From positions 3,720,001 through 3,784,000 of the forward strand of contig NZ_CP045809.1 in assembly GCF_025273675.1 (NCBI RefSeq): a stretch of DNA of 64,000 nucleotides, written 5' to 3'. The notes beneath the pieces are model-generated. The model was not told where the DNA came from. It did not search any database and saw only the letters and a list, made by a program, of their open reading frames with translations. The translations under genes and the position numbers were made by a program. The DNA is from Gordonia pseudamarae (GTDB lineage: Bacteria; Actinomycetota; Actinomycetes; Mycobacteriales; Mycobacteriaceae). This document shows, piece by piece, positions 1 to 7,924 of this stretch (its first letter is position 1; every line of letters begins with the position of its first letter).

Positions 1-1
1 G

Positions 2-754
2 GTGCGGGGCATCGAATACGGCAGGATCGATGCGCCGGTGAAACCCGACGCGCAGCCGCAACGCACCGGATGCGTCATCTCCTCCGCGGTCCTGGGCACC
101 GACCGGCTCGCCGTGGTCGAACACTGCGACGGTGACAGCGGCTACCGGCTGACGGTGCTCGGAATCAATCAGGACGACGACGAGAAGGTCCGCCAGTTCG
201 GGTCGACGATCATCACCCGCGGCACCGCCGACGGCCCGCCGCCCGCGGTGGTCGCCATGAGTGGCACCACGATCGCCGTCTACGACGGCGGCGCCAACCC
301 ACCCGAACCCGACACTGCGCCCGTCGCCGACAGCGCCGCACCGCGCCGCGCGGCCGTCCGGCAGTTCAGCGTCGACGGCGTGCAGCAGCGCACCAACACC
401 GTCAACGGTCAGCAGTCCCTGCCCAGGGTCAACGCCTCGATCACCGGCGACGGACTCACCACCTTCTGGACCGGGCAGGCCACCGTCGTACTCGACGCGA
501 ACAGTATGCGGCCGCTGTTCCAGGTACCGCAGACACTCGGCCCCGGACAGGTGATGGCCGGAAAACTGTTGCTGCCGATCGACTCCGGGATAAGCGTGCG
601 CGATCCGGCCACGATGCGTGAGACCGGCACGATCGGCTACCGCCGCGACGGCTACGACCGCGATCGCGACGGCCAGATCGCACTACGGGTACTCGGCGAC
701 CGGGTCGTCGAGCAGTGGTCGTCGACGGTGGCCGTGTACGGCCCGCCCGACTGA
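2..754 (+). CDS. Rv3212-like conserved protein, C-terminal part (5' truncated by window edge)
   Basis: Open frame running in from the window edge and ending in TGA at 752-754; 250 codons are visible. The first in-frame GTG lies at base 2, but the Mycobacterium homologue (Rv3212, about 400 residues) is longer, so the true start is probably upstream. The visible part is rich in short beta-strand-like segments (e.g. TTFWTGQATVVLDANSM, WSSTVAVYGPPD), suggesting a beta-propeller-like extracytoplasmic domain. That fold is my inference. Placement convergent with a ParA-like gene reproduces the Rv3212/Rv3213c arrangement. Function unknown. Confidence 0.75.
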   Translation: MRGIEYGRIDAPVKPDAQPQRTGCVISSAVLGTDRLAVVEHCDGDSGYRLTVLGINQDDDEKVRQFGSTIITRGTADGPPPAVVAMSGTTIAVYDGGANPPEPDTAPVADSAAPRRAAVRQFSVDGVQQRTNTVNGQQSLPRVNASITGDGLTTFWTGQATVVLDANSMRPLFQVPQTLGPGQVMAGKLLLPIDSGISVRDPATMRETGTIGYRRDGYDRDRDGQIALRVLGDRVVEQWSSTVAVYGPPD

Positions 755-766
755 GCGTGCCGAAGG

Positions 767-1558
767 TCAGGACAAGTCGGAGGTGCGCACCTGTTCGCCG
801 GCCTCCCAATGCTTCCACAGATTTTCTGCCAGCTCGCGATAAGCGGTGGCGCCCTTGTTCTTTCGGCCCTGCATCACCGATGTGCCCGATGCCGAGGCCT
901 CCGCGAACCGCACCGTCCGCGGGATCGGCGGATCCAGCACCGGCAACCCGTAACGGTCGGCCACATCGGAGAGCACATCGCGACTGTGAGTGGTGCGGGC
1001 GTCGAACAACGTCGCCACCGCGCCGAGCAACTGCAACCCCGGGTTGGTGATCTGCTGCACCTCGGTCACCGTCCGCATCAGCTGCCCGACACCCCGATGT
1101 GCCAGCGTCTCGCACTGCAGCGGGACTATCACCTGGTCGGCCGCGGTCAATCCGTTCAGGGTGAGCACCCCCAACGACGGCGGGCAGTCGATCAGGATGA
1201 CATCGAAATCCTCGGCGACCTCCGCCAACGCACGCTTGAGCGCGTATTCGCGGCCCGGACGCATCAGCAGCAACGCCTCGGCACCGGCCAGATCGATCGT
1301 GGCCGGCAGCAACGTCACCTTGTCGCCGGTGTCGAGCAGCACATCGGCGATCTCCTCATCGCCCAGCAACACATCGTGGACCGAGGCCTCCAGCTCATCC
1401 GGATTGTGGCCGAGCGAGAACGTCAGACACCCCTGTGGATCCAGATCCACGACGAGGACGGACGCATCCAGATCGGCCAGTGCTGCCCCGAGCGAGGCCA
1501 CTGTCGTGGTTTTCGCGACGCCGCCCTTCTGATTGGCAACCGCCAGAATCCGTGTCAT
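767..1558 (-). CDS. ParA/Soj-family ATPase (Rv3213c-like)
   Basis: 263-residue P-loop ATPase of the ParA/MinD superfamily. The deviant Walker A box KGGVAKTT lies at residues 11-18, Walker A' includes VVDLDPQG, and the IDCPPSLG Walker B segment follows. These ATPases cycle ATP to position DNA or protein cargo; the orphan Rv3213c type lacks an adjacent ParB, as here. I chose the ATG at 1558 because the protein then begins MTRILAVANQKGG, the family's usual start; an upstream in-frame ATG would add only nine unrelated residues. Convergent with the Rv3212-like gene (12 bp apart). Cargo unknown. Confidence 0.9.
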   Translation of the reverse strand: MTRILAVANQKGGVAKTTTVASLGAALADLDASVLVVDLDPQGCLTFSLGHNPDELEASVHDVLLGDEEIADVLLDTGDKVTLLPATIDLAGAEALLLMRPGREYALKRALAEVAEDFDVILIDCPPSLGVLTLNGLTAADQVIVPLQCETLAHRGVGQLMRTVTEVQQITNPGLQLLGAVATLFDARTTHSRDVLSDVADRYGLPVLDPPIPRTVRFAEASASGTSVMQGRKNKGATAYRELAENLWKHWEAGEQVRTSDLS

Positions 1559-1676
1559 TCCCCAACCATACGAGGTCAGGTCCACCGACGTGCGTCACCA
1601 TCGCACCGCGCCGCGCCGACATCGTCCGAACGAACCACACCCCGGCAACTCCCGCACCAGCGGGTATGTCATCGCG

Positions 1677-2213
1677 TCAGCGCGGCCGCCGGCCCCGATC
1701 ACGGCCCTGCCCCGGCCGGCCCGTATCGCCGGGTTGTGCGTCCGGCGCGTAGTCGTTGGCCAGCCACTGCACCGACGACGGCATGAACAGCAACACCAGA
1801 ACACCGATCGCGATCAACGCCAACGGCACCCCGAACACCGCCTGACCGCTGGTCACCAGGTAGTACGACACCGGCAGCAACAGCAACTGCGCCACCACCG
1901 CGATCGCCCGGCCCCAGCGGCGACCGGTCCACAGTGCCGCGCCACCGGCCAGCACACCCCCGAAGATGATCCCGAACCAGGCCGCCGTGCCGTAGCCACT
2001 GATCGCGGCCTCCTTGTGGCCCGCCGCCTCCCGGATGACCAGTATGACCGCCATCACGATCGCCACCGCGCCCTGGGCCATGGTTATCGCCCCCGCGATC
2101 CGTACATACCGGGGCACCCCATCGACGTCCTGGACACCGGCCGACGGTTCCGGCTCACCGGCGCCTCCCCGACCACCCGTACCGCCGCTTCTGCCGGGAC
2201 GATTCTCACTCAC
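1677..2213 (-). CDS. Rv3217c-like membrane protein
   Basis: 178-residue protein starting at GTG 2213 (VSENRPGR...). A Gly/Pro-rich cytoplasmic N-terminus of about 45 residues is followed by four hydrophobic segments, including ITMAQGAVAIVMAVILVI, FGIIFGGVLAGGAAL, AVVAQLLLLPVSYYLV and VPLALIAIGVLVLLFM, then a charged tail. The position beside the diacylglycerol-kinase-like gene matches Rv3217c-Rv3218. The longer open frame extends 169 codons upstream and overlaps the divergent kinase gene, so the upstream part is not coding. Function unknown. Confidence 0.75.
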   Translation of the reverse strand: MSENRPGRSGGTGGRGGAGEPEPSAGVQDVDGVPRYVRIAGAITMAQGAVAIVMAVILVIREAAGHKEAAISGYGTAAWFGIIFGGVLAGGAALWTGRRWGRAIAVVAQLLLLPVSYYLVTSGQAVFGVPLALIAIGVLVLLFMPSSVQWLANDYAPDAQPGDTGRPGQGRDRGRRPR

Positions 2214-2334
2214 GCAGACCACCCTATTCGCCCCGCGCCGACCGCGAGGTAATCCCCCGTCGGCCCACCGGACGGCCCACCCGACCCACCGCAGATTTAG
2301 CCGAAGACCCTCCGGCCCCATATCCTGGGTTCTC

Positions 2335-3276
2335 GTGCGCGTCATGCTGATCGTCAATCCCTTCGCCACCGCAACCACCGCGGCAGGACGGGACGCCCTC
2401 GTCCACACCCTCGAATCGCGGTTCACCGTCGACGTGGAACACACCACGCACCGCGGGCACGCCAGCGAACTCGGCGCCGCGGCGGTTGCCGCCGGCCACG
2501 ACGCGGTCCTGGTCCACGGCGGCGACGGAACCGTCAACGAGACCGTCAACGGCATGCTCGGCGCCCCCGCCGACTTCACCACCCGTCCACAACCGCAGCT
2601 CGGTGTCATCCCGGGCGGCAGCGCGAACGTCTTCGCTCGCACCTTCGGCGTCAACGCGGACCCGCTCACCGCAACCCGCCAGCACATCGAACTCCTCGAA
2701 ACCGGGCAGCACCGCTCCATCGGGCTCGGTCACACCGCCGACCGCTGGTTCCTGTTCAACACCGGCATGGGCATGGACGCCATCGTCGTCCGCGAGATGG
2801 AACGCAAACGGCACAACGGAAAAACCGCAACACCCAGCCGTTATCTGTGGACCACCGTCACCTCGTTCTTCGCCAACGCCACCAACCCCGCGAGCTTCAC
2901 CGCGCACGTCCCCGGCCACGACCCCATCACCGGCGTCAAATTCGGATTCGTCAGCAACACCAGCCCGTGGACCTACCTGGGCACCCGCGAGATCCGCACC
3001 AACCCCGGCACTGGTTTCAACACCGGGCTCGGCCTGTTCGCCGCCACCTCGACCTCGGTGGTGCGCAATCTGCCGCTGGCGACCCGGCTCCTGGCGCAAA
3101 GCTCCCCCAAGGCCCGCCACCTGTATCGCAACGACGACCTCAACTGGGTGCGTTTCGAGGCCGAGACGCCCCTGGACGTGCAGATGGACGGCGACTACAT
3201 CGGCACCCACACCCACCTCAGTTTCGGCCGTCGTGCCGACGCCATCACGGTGGTCGCGCCCGTCTCCGATTCCTGA
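2335..3276 (+). CDS. Diacylglycerol kinase-family lipid kinase (Rv3218-like)
   Basis: 313 residues; DAGK catalytic domain of the YegS/LCB5 type, which transfers ATP phosphate to a lipid hydroxyl. The nucleotide-binding signature GGDGTVNE is at residues 62-69 and the VNPFA motif at 7-11. IPGGSANVFARTFG forms the second substrate/ATP loop, and the C-terminal DGDYIG motif is present. Start taken at GTG 2335 (VRVMLIVNPFA); ATG 2344 is an alternative. Divergent from the membrane-protein gene, 121 bp away. The lipid acceptor cannot be read from the sequence. Confidence 0.88.
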   Translation: MRVMLIVNPFATATTAAGRDALVHTLESRFTVDVEHTTHRGHASELGAAAVAAGHDAVLVHGGDGTVNETVNGMLGAPADFTTRPQPQLGVIPGGSANVFARTFGVNADPLTATRQHIELLETGQHRSIGLGHTADRWFLFNTGMGMDAIVVREMERKRHNGKTATPSRYLWTTVTSFFANATNPASFTAHVPGHDPITGVKFGFVSNTSPWTYLGTREIRTNPGTGFNTGLGLFAATSTSVVRNLPLATRLLAQSSPKARHLYRNDDLNWVRFEAETPLDVQMDGDYIGTHTHLSFGRRADAITVVAPVSDS

Positions 3277-3752
3277 TCGGGTCGGTGTCGCCCGACCCCA
3301 CCGCCGACCGCCGAGTGAACAGTGCGGGCGTGGGAGCCCGTGTGAACGGCGCGTGAGACCCGGGGTCGACCGAGCCGCCACAACCGCTGGTTACCGCCGA
3401 GTACTGCAAGGTCAGACGGTTTTCAAGCGCTAGTGCAAAATGTCACAACCAGATACACATTCGCAAAATATCCGGTGACAGCGAGACCAACCCGGCGTAG
3501 CATAGTGCATCGGTACACAACCGGTGCAAGCACCCCTTGACCCAGCTCCACAGCACAAGTGCTATACGCCGAAAGGGTGACATTGCACACGTGTTAACGG
3601 AACACCATTGACTTCGGCTGAATTCGTGAAAGTATTCACAAGCAACAGCACGGAAACATCTGGTGCCTCCGTGTGAACGATCGGTTACAGCCATCCGAAG
3701 TTTTATAAGCATTGTCGAACCGTGCACGCAGCACGCAGAAGGAGTAGTTGGA
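3277..3752 (+). promoter_or_regulatory. Long upstream region of whiB1 with a CRP-like site
   Basis: 476 bases without a gene, clearly less GC-rich than the flanks from about 3430 on. At 3576-3591 there is GGTGACATTGCACACG, which fits the mycobacterial CRP/Cmr-type pattern GTGA-N6-nCAC with one imperfect half-site. A possible -35 TTGACT lies at 3608-3613; a weak -10 (AGTATT, 3631-3636) is spaced 17 bp from it. Control of whiB1 by a cAMP receptor protein is known in M. tuberculosis; its extension to this genome is inference. A strong ribosome-binding site AGAAGGAG lies at 3737-3744. Confidence 0.4.
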
Positions 3753-4007
3753 ATGGACTGGCGGCACAAGGCCATCTGTCGTGACGAGGATCCGGAACTG
3801 TTCTTCCCCGTGGGAACGAGCGGACCGGCCATCGCGCAGATCGCCGACGCGAAGCTTGTTTGCGGCCGGTGCCCGGTCACCGCCGAGTGTCTGTCGTGGG
3901 CGCTCGAGTCAGGACAGGACGCGGGCGTCTGGGGTGGCATGAGCGAGGACGAGCGTCGCGCCCTCAAGCGCCGGAACGCGCGGACCCGCACCCGCAGCTC
4001 CGTGTGA
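3753..4007 (+). CDS. whiB1: WhiB1 iron-sulfur transcriptional regulator
   Basis: 84 residues, exactly the length of mycobacterial WhiB1. The four cluster-binding cysteines are Cys9, Cys37, Cys40 and Cys46 (C-x2-C-x5-C spacing), followed by GVWGG at 58-62 and the basic tail KRRNARTRTR. WhiB1 binds a 4Fe-4S cluster that reacts with nitric oxide, and acts with the principal sigma factor; it is essential in M. tuberculosis. The start is fixed by AGAAGGAG eight bases upstream, which rules out the 30 further upstream codons. Followed by a strong hairpin terminator. Confidence 0.97.
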   Translation: MDWRHKAICRDEDPELFFPVGTSGPAIAQIADAKLVCGRCPVTAECLSWALESGQDAGVWGGMSEDERRALKRRNARTRTRSSV

Positions 4008-4043
4008 CTTCGGTTTCCGGCATTCGTCTGTCGGAGAATCACT

Positions 4044-4079
4044 GACGATGGGCCCGGCATCATTGCCGGGCCCATCGTC
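4044..4079 (+). terminator. Perfect 16-bp stem hairpin after whiB1
   Basis: Arms 4044-4059 (GACGATGGGCCCGGCA) and 4064-4079 (TGCCGGGCCCATCGTC) pair perfectly around the loop TCAT. It lies between the convergent whiB1 and pdtaS genes, so it may act in both directions. There is no long U-tract, as is common in high-GC actinobacteria. Confidence 0.8.
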
Positions 4080-4082
4080 GTT

Positions 4083-4153
4083 TCCGGATCAAGCCCAGTC
4101 TTCGGATCAAGCCCCGTCTTCGGACCAGGCACGTTTCCGGATCAAGCGTGATC
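4083..4153 (+). repeat. Four imperfect 18-bp tandem units
   Basis: Units begin at 4083, 4101, 4119 and 4136. Each starts TYCGGAYCARGC; the first two differ at two positions (TCCGGATCAAGCCCAGTC and TTCGGATCAAGCCCCGTC). The array sits directly behind the whiB1 terminator in the 285-bp convergent intergenic region. No protein explains it. Confidence 0.75.
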
Positions 4154-4292
4154 TTCGCCCCACCATAGTTCCCATGTCCGTCACCGTACGGATCTGTTCG
4201 CCACCTCCCGGACTCTGGCCGCGGCCTCCGGTGATCCCGAATCCCCGTCGCAGTGTCCGGTGTGGGCCGCAGGGGGCGGCACGGGCAACCGT

Positions 4293-5828
4293 TCAGCGCA
4301 GCGGGACCACAACCCGGGCCTCGGTACCGCCGGTGTCCGCACGGCGCATGTCGAGAGTGCCGCCGAGGTCGATCGAGACCATCGTCTGCACAATCTGCAG
4401 GCCCAATCTGTCGGAGGTGCTCAGGTCGAACCCGTCGGGCAGGCCGGCACCGTTGTCGATCACCTCGATAACCAGTTCGCGCACGTCTCGGCTGGCGCGG
4501 ACCTCGATGTGCGCGGTCCGGTTCGCCTCGTCGTCGCCGCTGCCGATGCCGTGTTCGATGGCGTTCTGGATGAGCTCGGTCAGGACCATGACCAGCGGCA
4601 TCGCCTGATCGGCGGGCAGCACACCGAGCCGGTCGACGCGCCGCACCGAGACCCGGGACTCGCCGGCGACGTCGACGAGGATGGGCACCAGCCGGTCGGT
4701 GACCTCATCGAGGTCGACTTCCTCGTCCACACTCCCCGACAGCAGTTCGTGTACGAGTGCGATGGACGCGACCCGCCGGACCGCTTCGTCGAGTGCGGTT
4801 TTCGCCTCCGGGTTGGTGGTGCGCCGCGACTGCAGCCGCAGCAGCGCCGACACCGACTGCAGGTTGTTCTTGACACGGTGGTGTATCTCGCGGATGGTGG
4901 CGTCTTTGCTGATGAGTGCGAGGTCGCGGCGTTTGACCTCGGTGACGTCGCGGATGAGGATGACCGCACCATGTCGTGTGCCGCGTGGGCGCAGGGCCAC
5001 CGCACGCAGCAGCACCGTCGCCCGGCGGGCGTCGACCTCCATCCGCATGCCCACGTCGTCGCGGTAGGGCACCTGGGTGGCCCGCCCGAGCCCGACGGCC
5101 GTGTCGACCATCGCGGCCACATCCTCGGATTCGAACCTGTCGGTCAGCAGATCCGCGGCCACCTCGGTGAGCCGCCGATTGGCCAGTTCGGAGGTCCACC
5201 CCATCCGGTGAAATGCCGACAACGCGTTGGGGCTGGCATAGGAGACCACACCGGCGGGGTCGAGCCGGATGAATCCGTCACCGGCCCGCGGCGTCGACAA
5301 TCCCTGCGAGTTGCCCTCCTGTTCGGGGAAGGTGCCGTCGGCCACCATCTGGCACAGGTCGTGTGCCGATTCCTGGTACGCCATCTCCAACGGGGACGGC
5401 AGCCGCGGATGGGTCAGGTCGGTGGCCCTGATCAGCACCCCGAGAATCGCCGGGTCGGTACCCGCTTCCGGTGGCGTGAGCGGATTCGCCACCGGTATCA
5501 CCTCACGCCGGATGGCGACCGCACCGTGCCAGGTCGGATCCTCGTCGCGGTGAATCCGTCCGTCGGCGAACGCTCTGGCGACCTGGTCGTCGGCGCCGGG
5601 GGCGAGGATGCGCCCCACCTCGTCGGCGGGGAACACCGTGGAGGCGGTGTTGGGCCGGCACTGGGCGACGGTGACCATTGCCCCGGTGTCGCCGCGCACC
5701 GTGAGCATCAGGTCGGCGAACGACAGGTCGGCGAGCAACTGCCATTCGGCGACGAGCCGCTGCAGATGCCCGGCCGCGGCATCGGACAGTGTGGTGTGTT
5801 CGGCGAGCAGATCAACCAGCGTCGACAT
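4293..5828 (-). CDS. pdtaS: Sensor histidine kinase PdtaS
   Basis: 511 residues; orthologue of Rv3220c, the kinase that phosphorylates the antiterminator-type response regulator PdtaR. N-terminal GAF-like sensor (about 1-150) and PAS-like domain (about 180-300), then a HisKA_2 dimerisation region with HHRVKNNLQSVSALLRLQSRR (phospho-acceptor His near 317). The HATPase domain carries the N-box ELIQNAIEHG at 418-427, DNGAGLPDG at 458-466 and GLQIV at 476-480. No transmembrane segment, consistent with a cytosolic sensor. Convergent with whiB1; 29 bp downstream of the biotinyl-domain gene and on the same strand. Confidence 0.93.
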   Translation of the reverse strand: MSTLVDLLAEHTTLSDAAAGHLQRLVAEWQLLADLSFADLMLTVRGDTGAMVTVAQCRPNTASTVFPADEVGRILAPGADDQVARAFADGRIHRDEDPTWHGAVAIRREVIPVANPLTPPEAGTDPAILGVLIRATDLTHPRLPSPLEMAYQESAHDLCQMVADGTFPEQEGNSQGLSTPRAGDGFIRLDPAGVVSYASPNALSAFHRMGWTSELANRRLTEVAADLLTDRFESEDVAAMVDTAVGLGRATQVPYRDDVGMRMEVDARRATVLLRAVALRPRGTRHGAVILIRDVTEVKRRDLALISKDATIREIHHRVKNNLQSVSALLRLQSRRTTNPEAKTALDEAVRRVASIALVHELLSGSVDEEVDLDEVTDRLVPILVDVAGESRVSVRRVDRLGVLPADQAMPLVMVLTELIQNAIEHGIGSGDDEANRTAHIEVRASRDVRELVIEVIDNGAGLPDGFDLSTSDRLGLQIVQTMVSIDLGGTLDMRRADTGGTEARVVVPLR

Positions 5829-5857
5829 CTATCCCCGCACCTGGAGGTCGCTGCCGG

Positions 5858-6073
5858 CTATCGGTAGACGGCGATGATGTCGCCGGCCTGGATCACATCG
5901 CCGACCGCGACCTTCACCTCGGCGAGGGTGCCGGCGTCCTCGGCGAGCACCGGGATCTCCATCTTCATCGATTCGAGCAGCACCAGGGTGTCCCCCACCT
6001 CGACATGCTGTCCCGCTGACGCGGAGACCTCCAGGACGGTTGCCACGATCTCCGCGACGACATCTTCAGCCAT
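5858..6073 (-). CDS. Biotinylated single-domain protein TB7.3-type
   Basis: 71 residues consisting only of a biotinyl/lipoyl attachment domain. The biotin-acceptor Lys37 sits in the canonical ESMKMEIPV motif. Orthologue of Rv3221c (TB7.3); such stand-alone biotin carriers are assumed to serve acyl-CoA carboxylases. Starts at ATG 6073 with GAGGAG-like pairing upstream; the divergent bL37 gene begins 127 bp away. Likely co-transcribed with pdtaS. Confidence 0.93.
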   Translation of the reverse strand: MAEDVVAEIVATVLEVSASAGQHVEVGDTLVLLESMKMEIPVLAEDAGTLAEVKVAVGDVIQAGDIIAVYR

Positions 6074-6199
6074 GAGGAGAATCTAGCCGACCCCGCGCGG
6101 TCGCGGGACGGGCCCCGGCGGCGGGGTTGATTTCCGGGTGCGGGCCTCGACGTGGGATGATCGACGCTGACCAACGGTAGACATCAAAGGAGATCCGCC

Positions 6200-6274
6200 A
6201 TGGGCAAGCGTGGACGCAAGAAGCGCGCTCGCAAGAAGAACGCAGCCAACCACGGCAAGCGCCCGAACTCCTGA
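6200..6274 (+). CDS. Ribosomal protein bL37 (24 residues)
   Basis: ATG at 6200, stop TGA at 6272-6274, with a strong AAAGGAG at 6186-6192. The product is 24 residues, begins MGKRGRKKRARKK and ends NHGKRPNS; ten of 24 residues are Lys or Arg. This matches the tiny actinobacterial large-subunit protein bL37 seen in mycobacterial ribosome structures, recalled from memory. It lies alone between the biotinylated-protein gene and rsrA, followed by a strong terminator hairpin. The gene is easily missed because of its size. Confidence 0.88.
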   Translation: MGKRGRKKRARKKNAANHGKRPNS

Positions 6275-6310
6275 CATACGTCTGTAAACGACAAACGTCG
6301 AGTTCGACCC

Positions 6311-6349
6311 ACAAGACCCGGGACCGCACACGGTGCGCCCGGGTCTTGT
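6311..6349 (+). terminator. Long hairpin terminator between bL37 and rsrA
   Basis: ACAAGACCCGGG (6311-6322) pairs perfectly with CCCGGGTCTTGT (6338-6349). The intervening bases contain an inner stem CGCAC/GTGCG around ACG, so nearly the whole element folds. It separates the convergent bL37 and rsrA genes and may serve both. Confidence 0.8.
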
Positions 6350-6392
6350 CGCATCCGCCCAACCCCCGTTTCCCTAAGGCCGGGGCTGCGGG

Positions 6393-6725
6393 TCAGCGAC
6401 CGTTGTCGTCGGGAAAGACGACCGTGGTCTGGCTGATGACGGTCTTACGGATCTCGATGCGCAGCCGATCGCGCAGGCCCTGCGGGGCCTCGTCGCCGCC
6501 GCACTTGCGGCTGATCAGTGCCTTGAGGTCACGCTCGATACCGTAATGCGCCAGGCACGACGGACAGTTGTCGATGTGGCCCTGGATCCGGGTCCGGGCA
6601 TCGGAGTCACATTCGTTGTCCAGCAGCAGCCACACGTCGGCGAGTACCGCGCTGCAATCGAGGGTGACGAACTCGGGGTCGGCATCTCCCGGCACGCCGG
6701 TGCCATCCGGTTCAGTGACGCTCAC
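6393..6725 (-). CDS. rsrA: Mycothiol-system anti-sigma factor (RsrA/RshA)
   Basis: 110 residues; zinc-containing anti-sigma factor that holds SigH until thiol oxidation releases zinc. The ZAS motif is H50-x3-C54-x2-C57 (HIDNCPSC), with additional Cys24 and Cys39 upstream. The family hallmarks [18 protein letters not shown] and the C-terminal ISQTTVVF are present. The start codon overlaps the sigH stop by 4 bp (ATGA), so the two are translationally coupled, keeping sigma and anti-sigma stoichiometric. Orthologous position to Rv3221A. Confidence 0.95.
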   Translation of the reverse strand: MSVTEPDGTGVPGDADPEFVTLDCSAVLADVWLLLDNECDSDARTRIQGHIDNCPSCLAHYGIERDLKALISRKCGGDEAPQGLRDRLRIEIRKTVISQTTVVFPDDNGR

Positions 6726-7678
6726 CGTGATACCTCGCTCTTCCGCGCTCCGGGCGCAGCCTTCTTGTCGTCGGATTTCTTGGCGGAAGCCGTGCTCGCG
6801 CCGGCACCCTGGGGCGAACGATTGAAACCGCGCTCGCGGGCCACCTCGGAGAGCAGTTCCCGCAGCTGGCGTCTGCCGCGGTGCAGCCGCGACATGACCG
6901 TCCCGATGGGGGTGTCCATGATCTCGGCGATCTCCTTGTACGGCAGCCCTTCGACGTCGGCGTAGTAGACGGCCATCCGGAAGTCCTCCGGCAATGCCTG
7001 CAAGGCCTGCTTGATCTCGTCGTCGGGCAGCGCGTCGAGTGCTTCGATCTCGGCCGAGCGCAGACCCGTCGACGTGTGCTCGGCCGTCGCGGCCAGCTGC
7101 CAGTCGGTGATCTCGTCGGTCGGGTACTGCGCGGGCTGGCGCTGCTTCTTACGGTAGGAGTTGATGTAGGTATTGGTCAGGATCCGGTACAGCCAGGCCT
7201 TCAGGTTGGTGCCGTCGCGGAATGAGGCGAACGCCGTGTAGGCCTTGATGTAGGTCTCCTGCACCAGGTCCTCGGCGTCGGCCGGGTTGCGTGTCATCCG
7301 CAGCGCGGCGCCGTACATCTGGTCGAGCAACGGCAGCGCGTCCCGCTCGAATCTGGCGCTCAGCTCGGTATCCGATTCGTTCGGGTCGGCGCGGCGGGGC
7401 GCGGCATCCGATGTCGTGTGCCCGTCCGCCTCCACGGCTGAACCATGTGTCGCGCCCGAATCCGAGTCAGCCACTGCGATCCCTTCGATGTCGACCGGCG
7501 CGGGCACCGGCGTCTGCGGCACGGTGAGCACCTGACGGAACTCGATGTGCCGCGGCAACGTGCCGGGGCGCCCACTGCTGTCGGACAAGCTTACCGACGG
7601 TGCCTCCCCGCCGGGTGCATGTGGGGCGGTCGACTCGTCGCCGTACTCTCGGGGAAGCAGGCTGGGGCTGGCGCTCAC
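6722..7678 (-). CDS. sigH: ECF sigma factor SigH/SigR, with long N-terminal extension
   Basis: 318 residues from GTG 7678. Sigma region 2 includes [17 protein letters not shown] and [19 protein letters not shown]; region 4 includes [20 protein letters not shown]. It directs the response to thiol-oxidative and heat stress (thioredoxin, mycothiol genes). GTG 7678 is chosen because GGAGG lies 9 bases upstream and a SigH-type promoter sits just before it. This leaves about 100 residues before the conserved core, some 80 more than M. tuberculosis SigH. A second GTG at residue 69 (VADSDSG, preceded by GAAGGG) would give a 250-residue form. Streptomyces SigR is known to have a long and a short form. 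Coupled to rsrA. Confidence 0.92.
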   Translation of the reverse strand: MSASPSLLPREYGDESTAPHAPGGEAPSVSLSDSSGRPGTLPRHIEFRQVLTVPQTPVPAPVDIEGIAVADSDSGATHGSAVEADGHTTSDAAPRRADPNESDTELSARFERDALPLLDQMYGAALRMTRNPADAEDLVQETYIKAYTAFASFRDGTNLKAWLYRILTNTYINSYRKKQRQPAQYPTDEITDWQLAATAEHTSTGLRSAEIEALDALPDDEIKQALQALPEDFRMAVYYADVEGLPYKEIAEIMDTPIGTVMSRLHRGRRQLRELLSEVARERGFNRSPQGAGASTASAKKSDDKKAAPGARKSEVSR

Positions 7679-7724
7679 GGCTTTCGACCTCCGCTGTCGG
7701 CATGGGCAGGTGACATGACTTGCC

Positions 7725-7750
7725 AACAGAGTCCCGTAGGAGTTTGTTCC
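7725..7750 (-). promoter_or_regulatory. SigH-type autoregulatory promoter of sigH
   Basis: Read on the minus strand, GGAAC (7750-7746) is followed by exactly 18 bases and then GTT (7727-7725), the SigR/SigH consensus GGAAY-N18-GTT. Transcription would begin near 7715-7720, about 40 bases before the GTG at 7678. This supports autoregulation and also supports GTG 7678 over the ATG at 7765, which lies upstream of the promoter. Confidence 0.75.
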
Positions 7751-7924
7751 GTACGTCGTCCACACCGGGCGTCGACCCCGACCGGATCGTCACGACGCTG
7801 GTGGTGGAAACGACCCGGCCGCCGGCGGAGGCGATCGGGCGGTCCCCGGGAAACTGTCGCTCACGGCCATGGCCGCGGCGCTCTATGCGCGACGCCCGGT
7901 ACCGACGTACGACACCATGGACGG

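Noticed and set aside
4260..5867. 535-codon plus-strand open frame across pdtaS.
   Set aside because: Antisense shadow of a clear histidine kinase gene in high-GC DNA.
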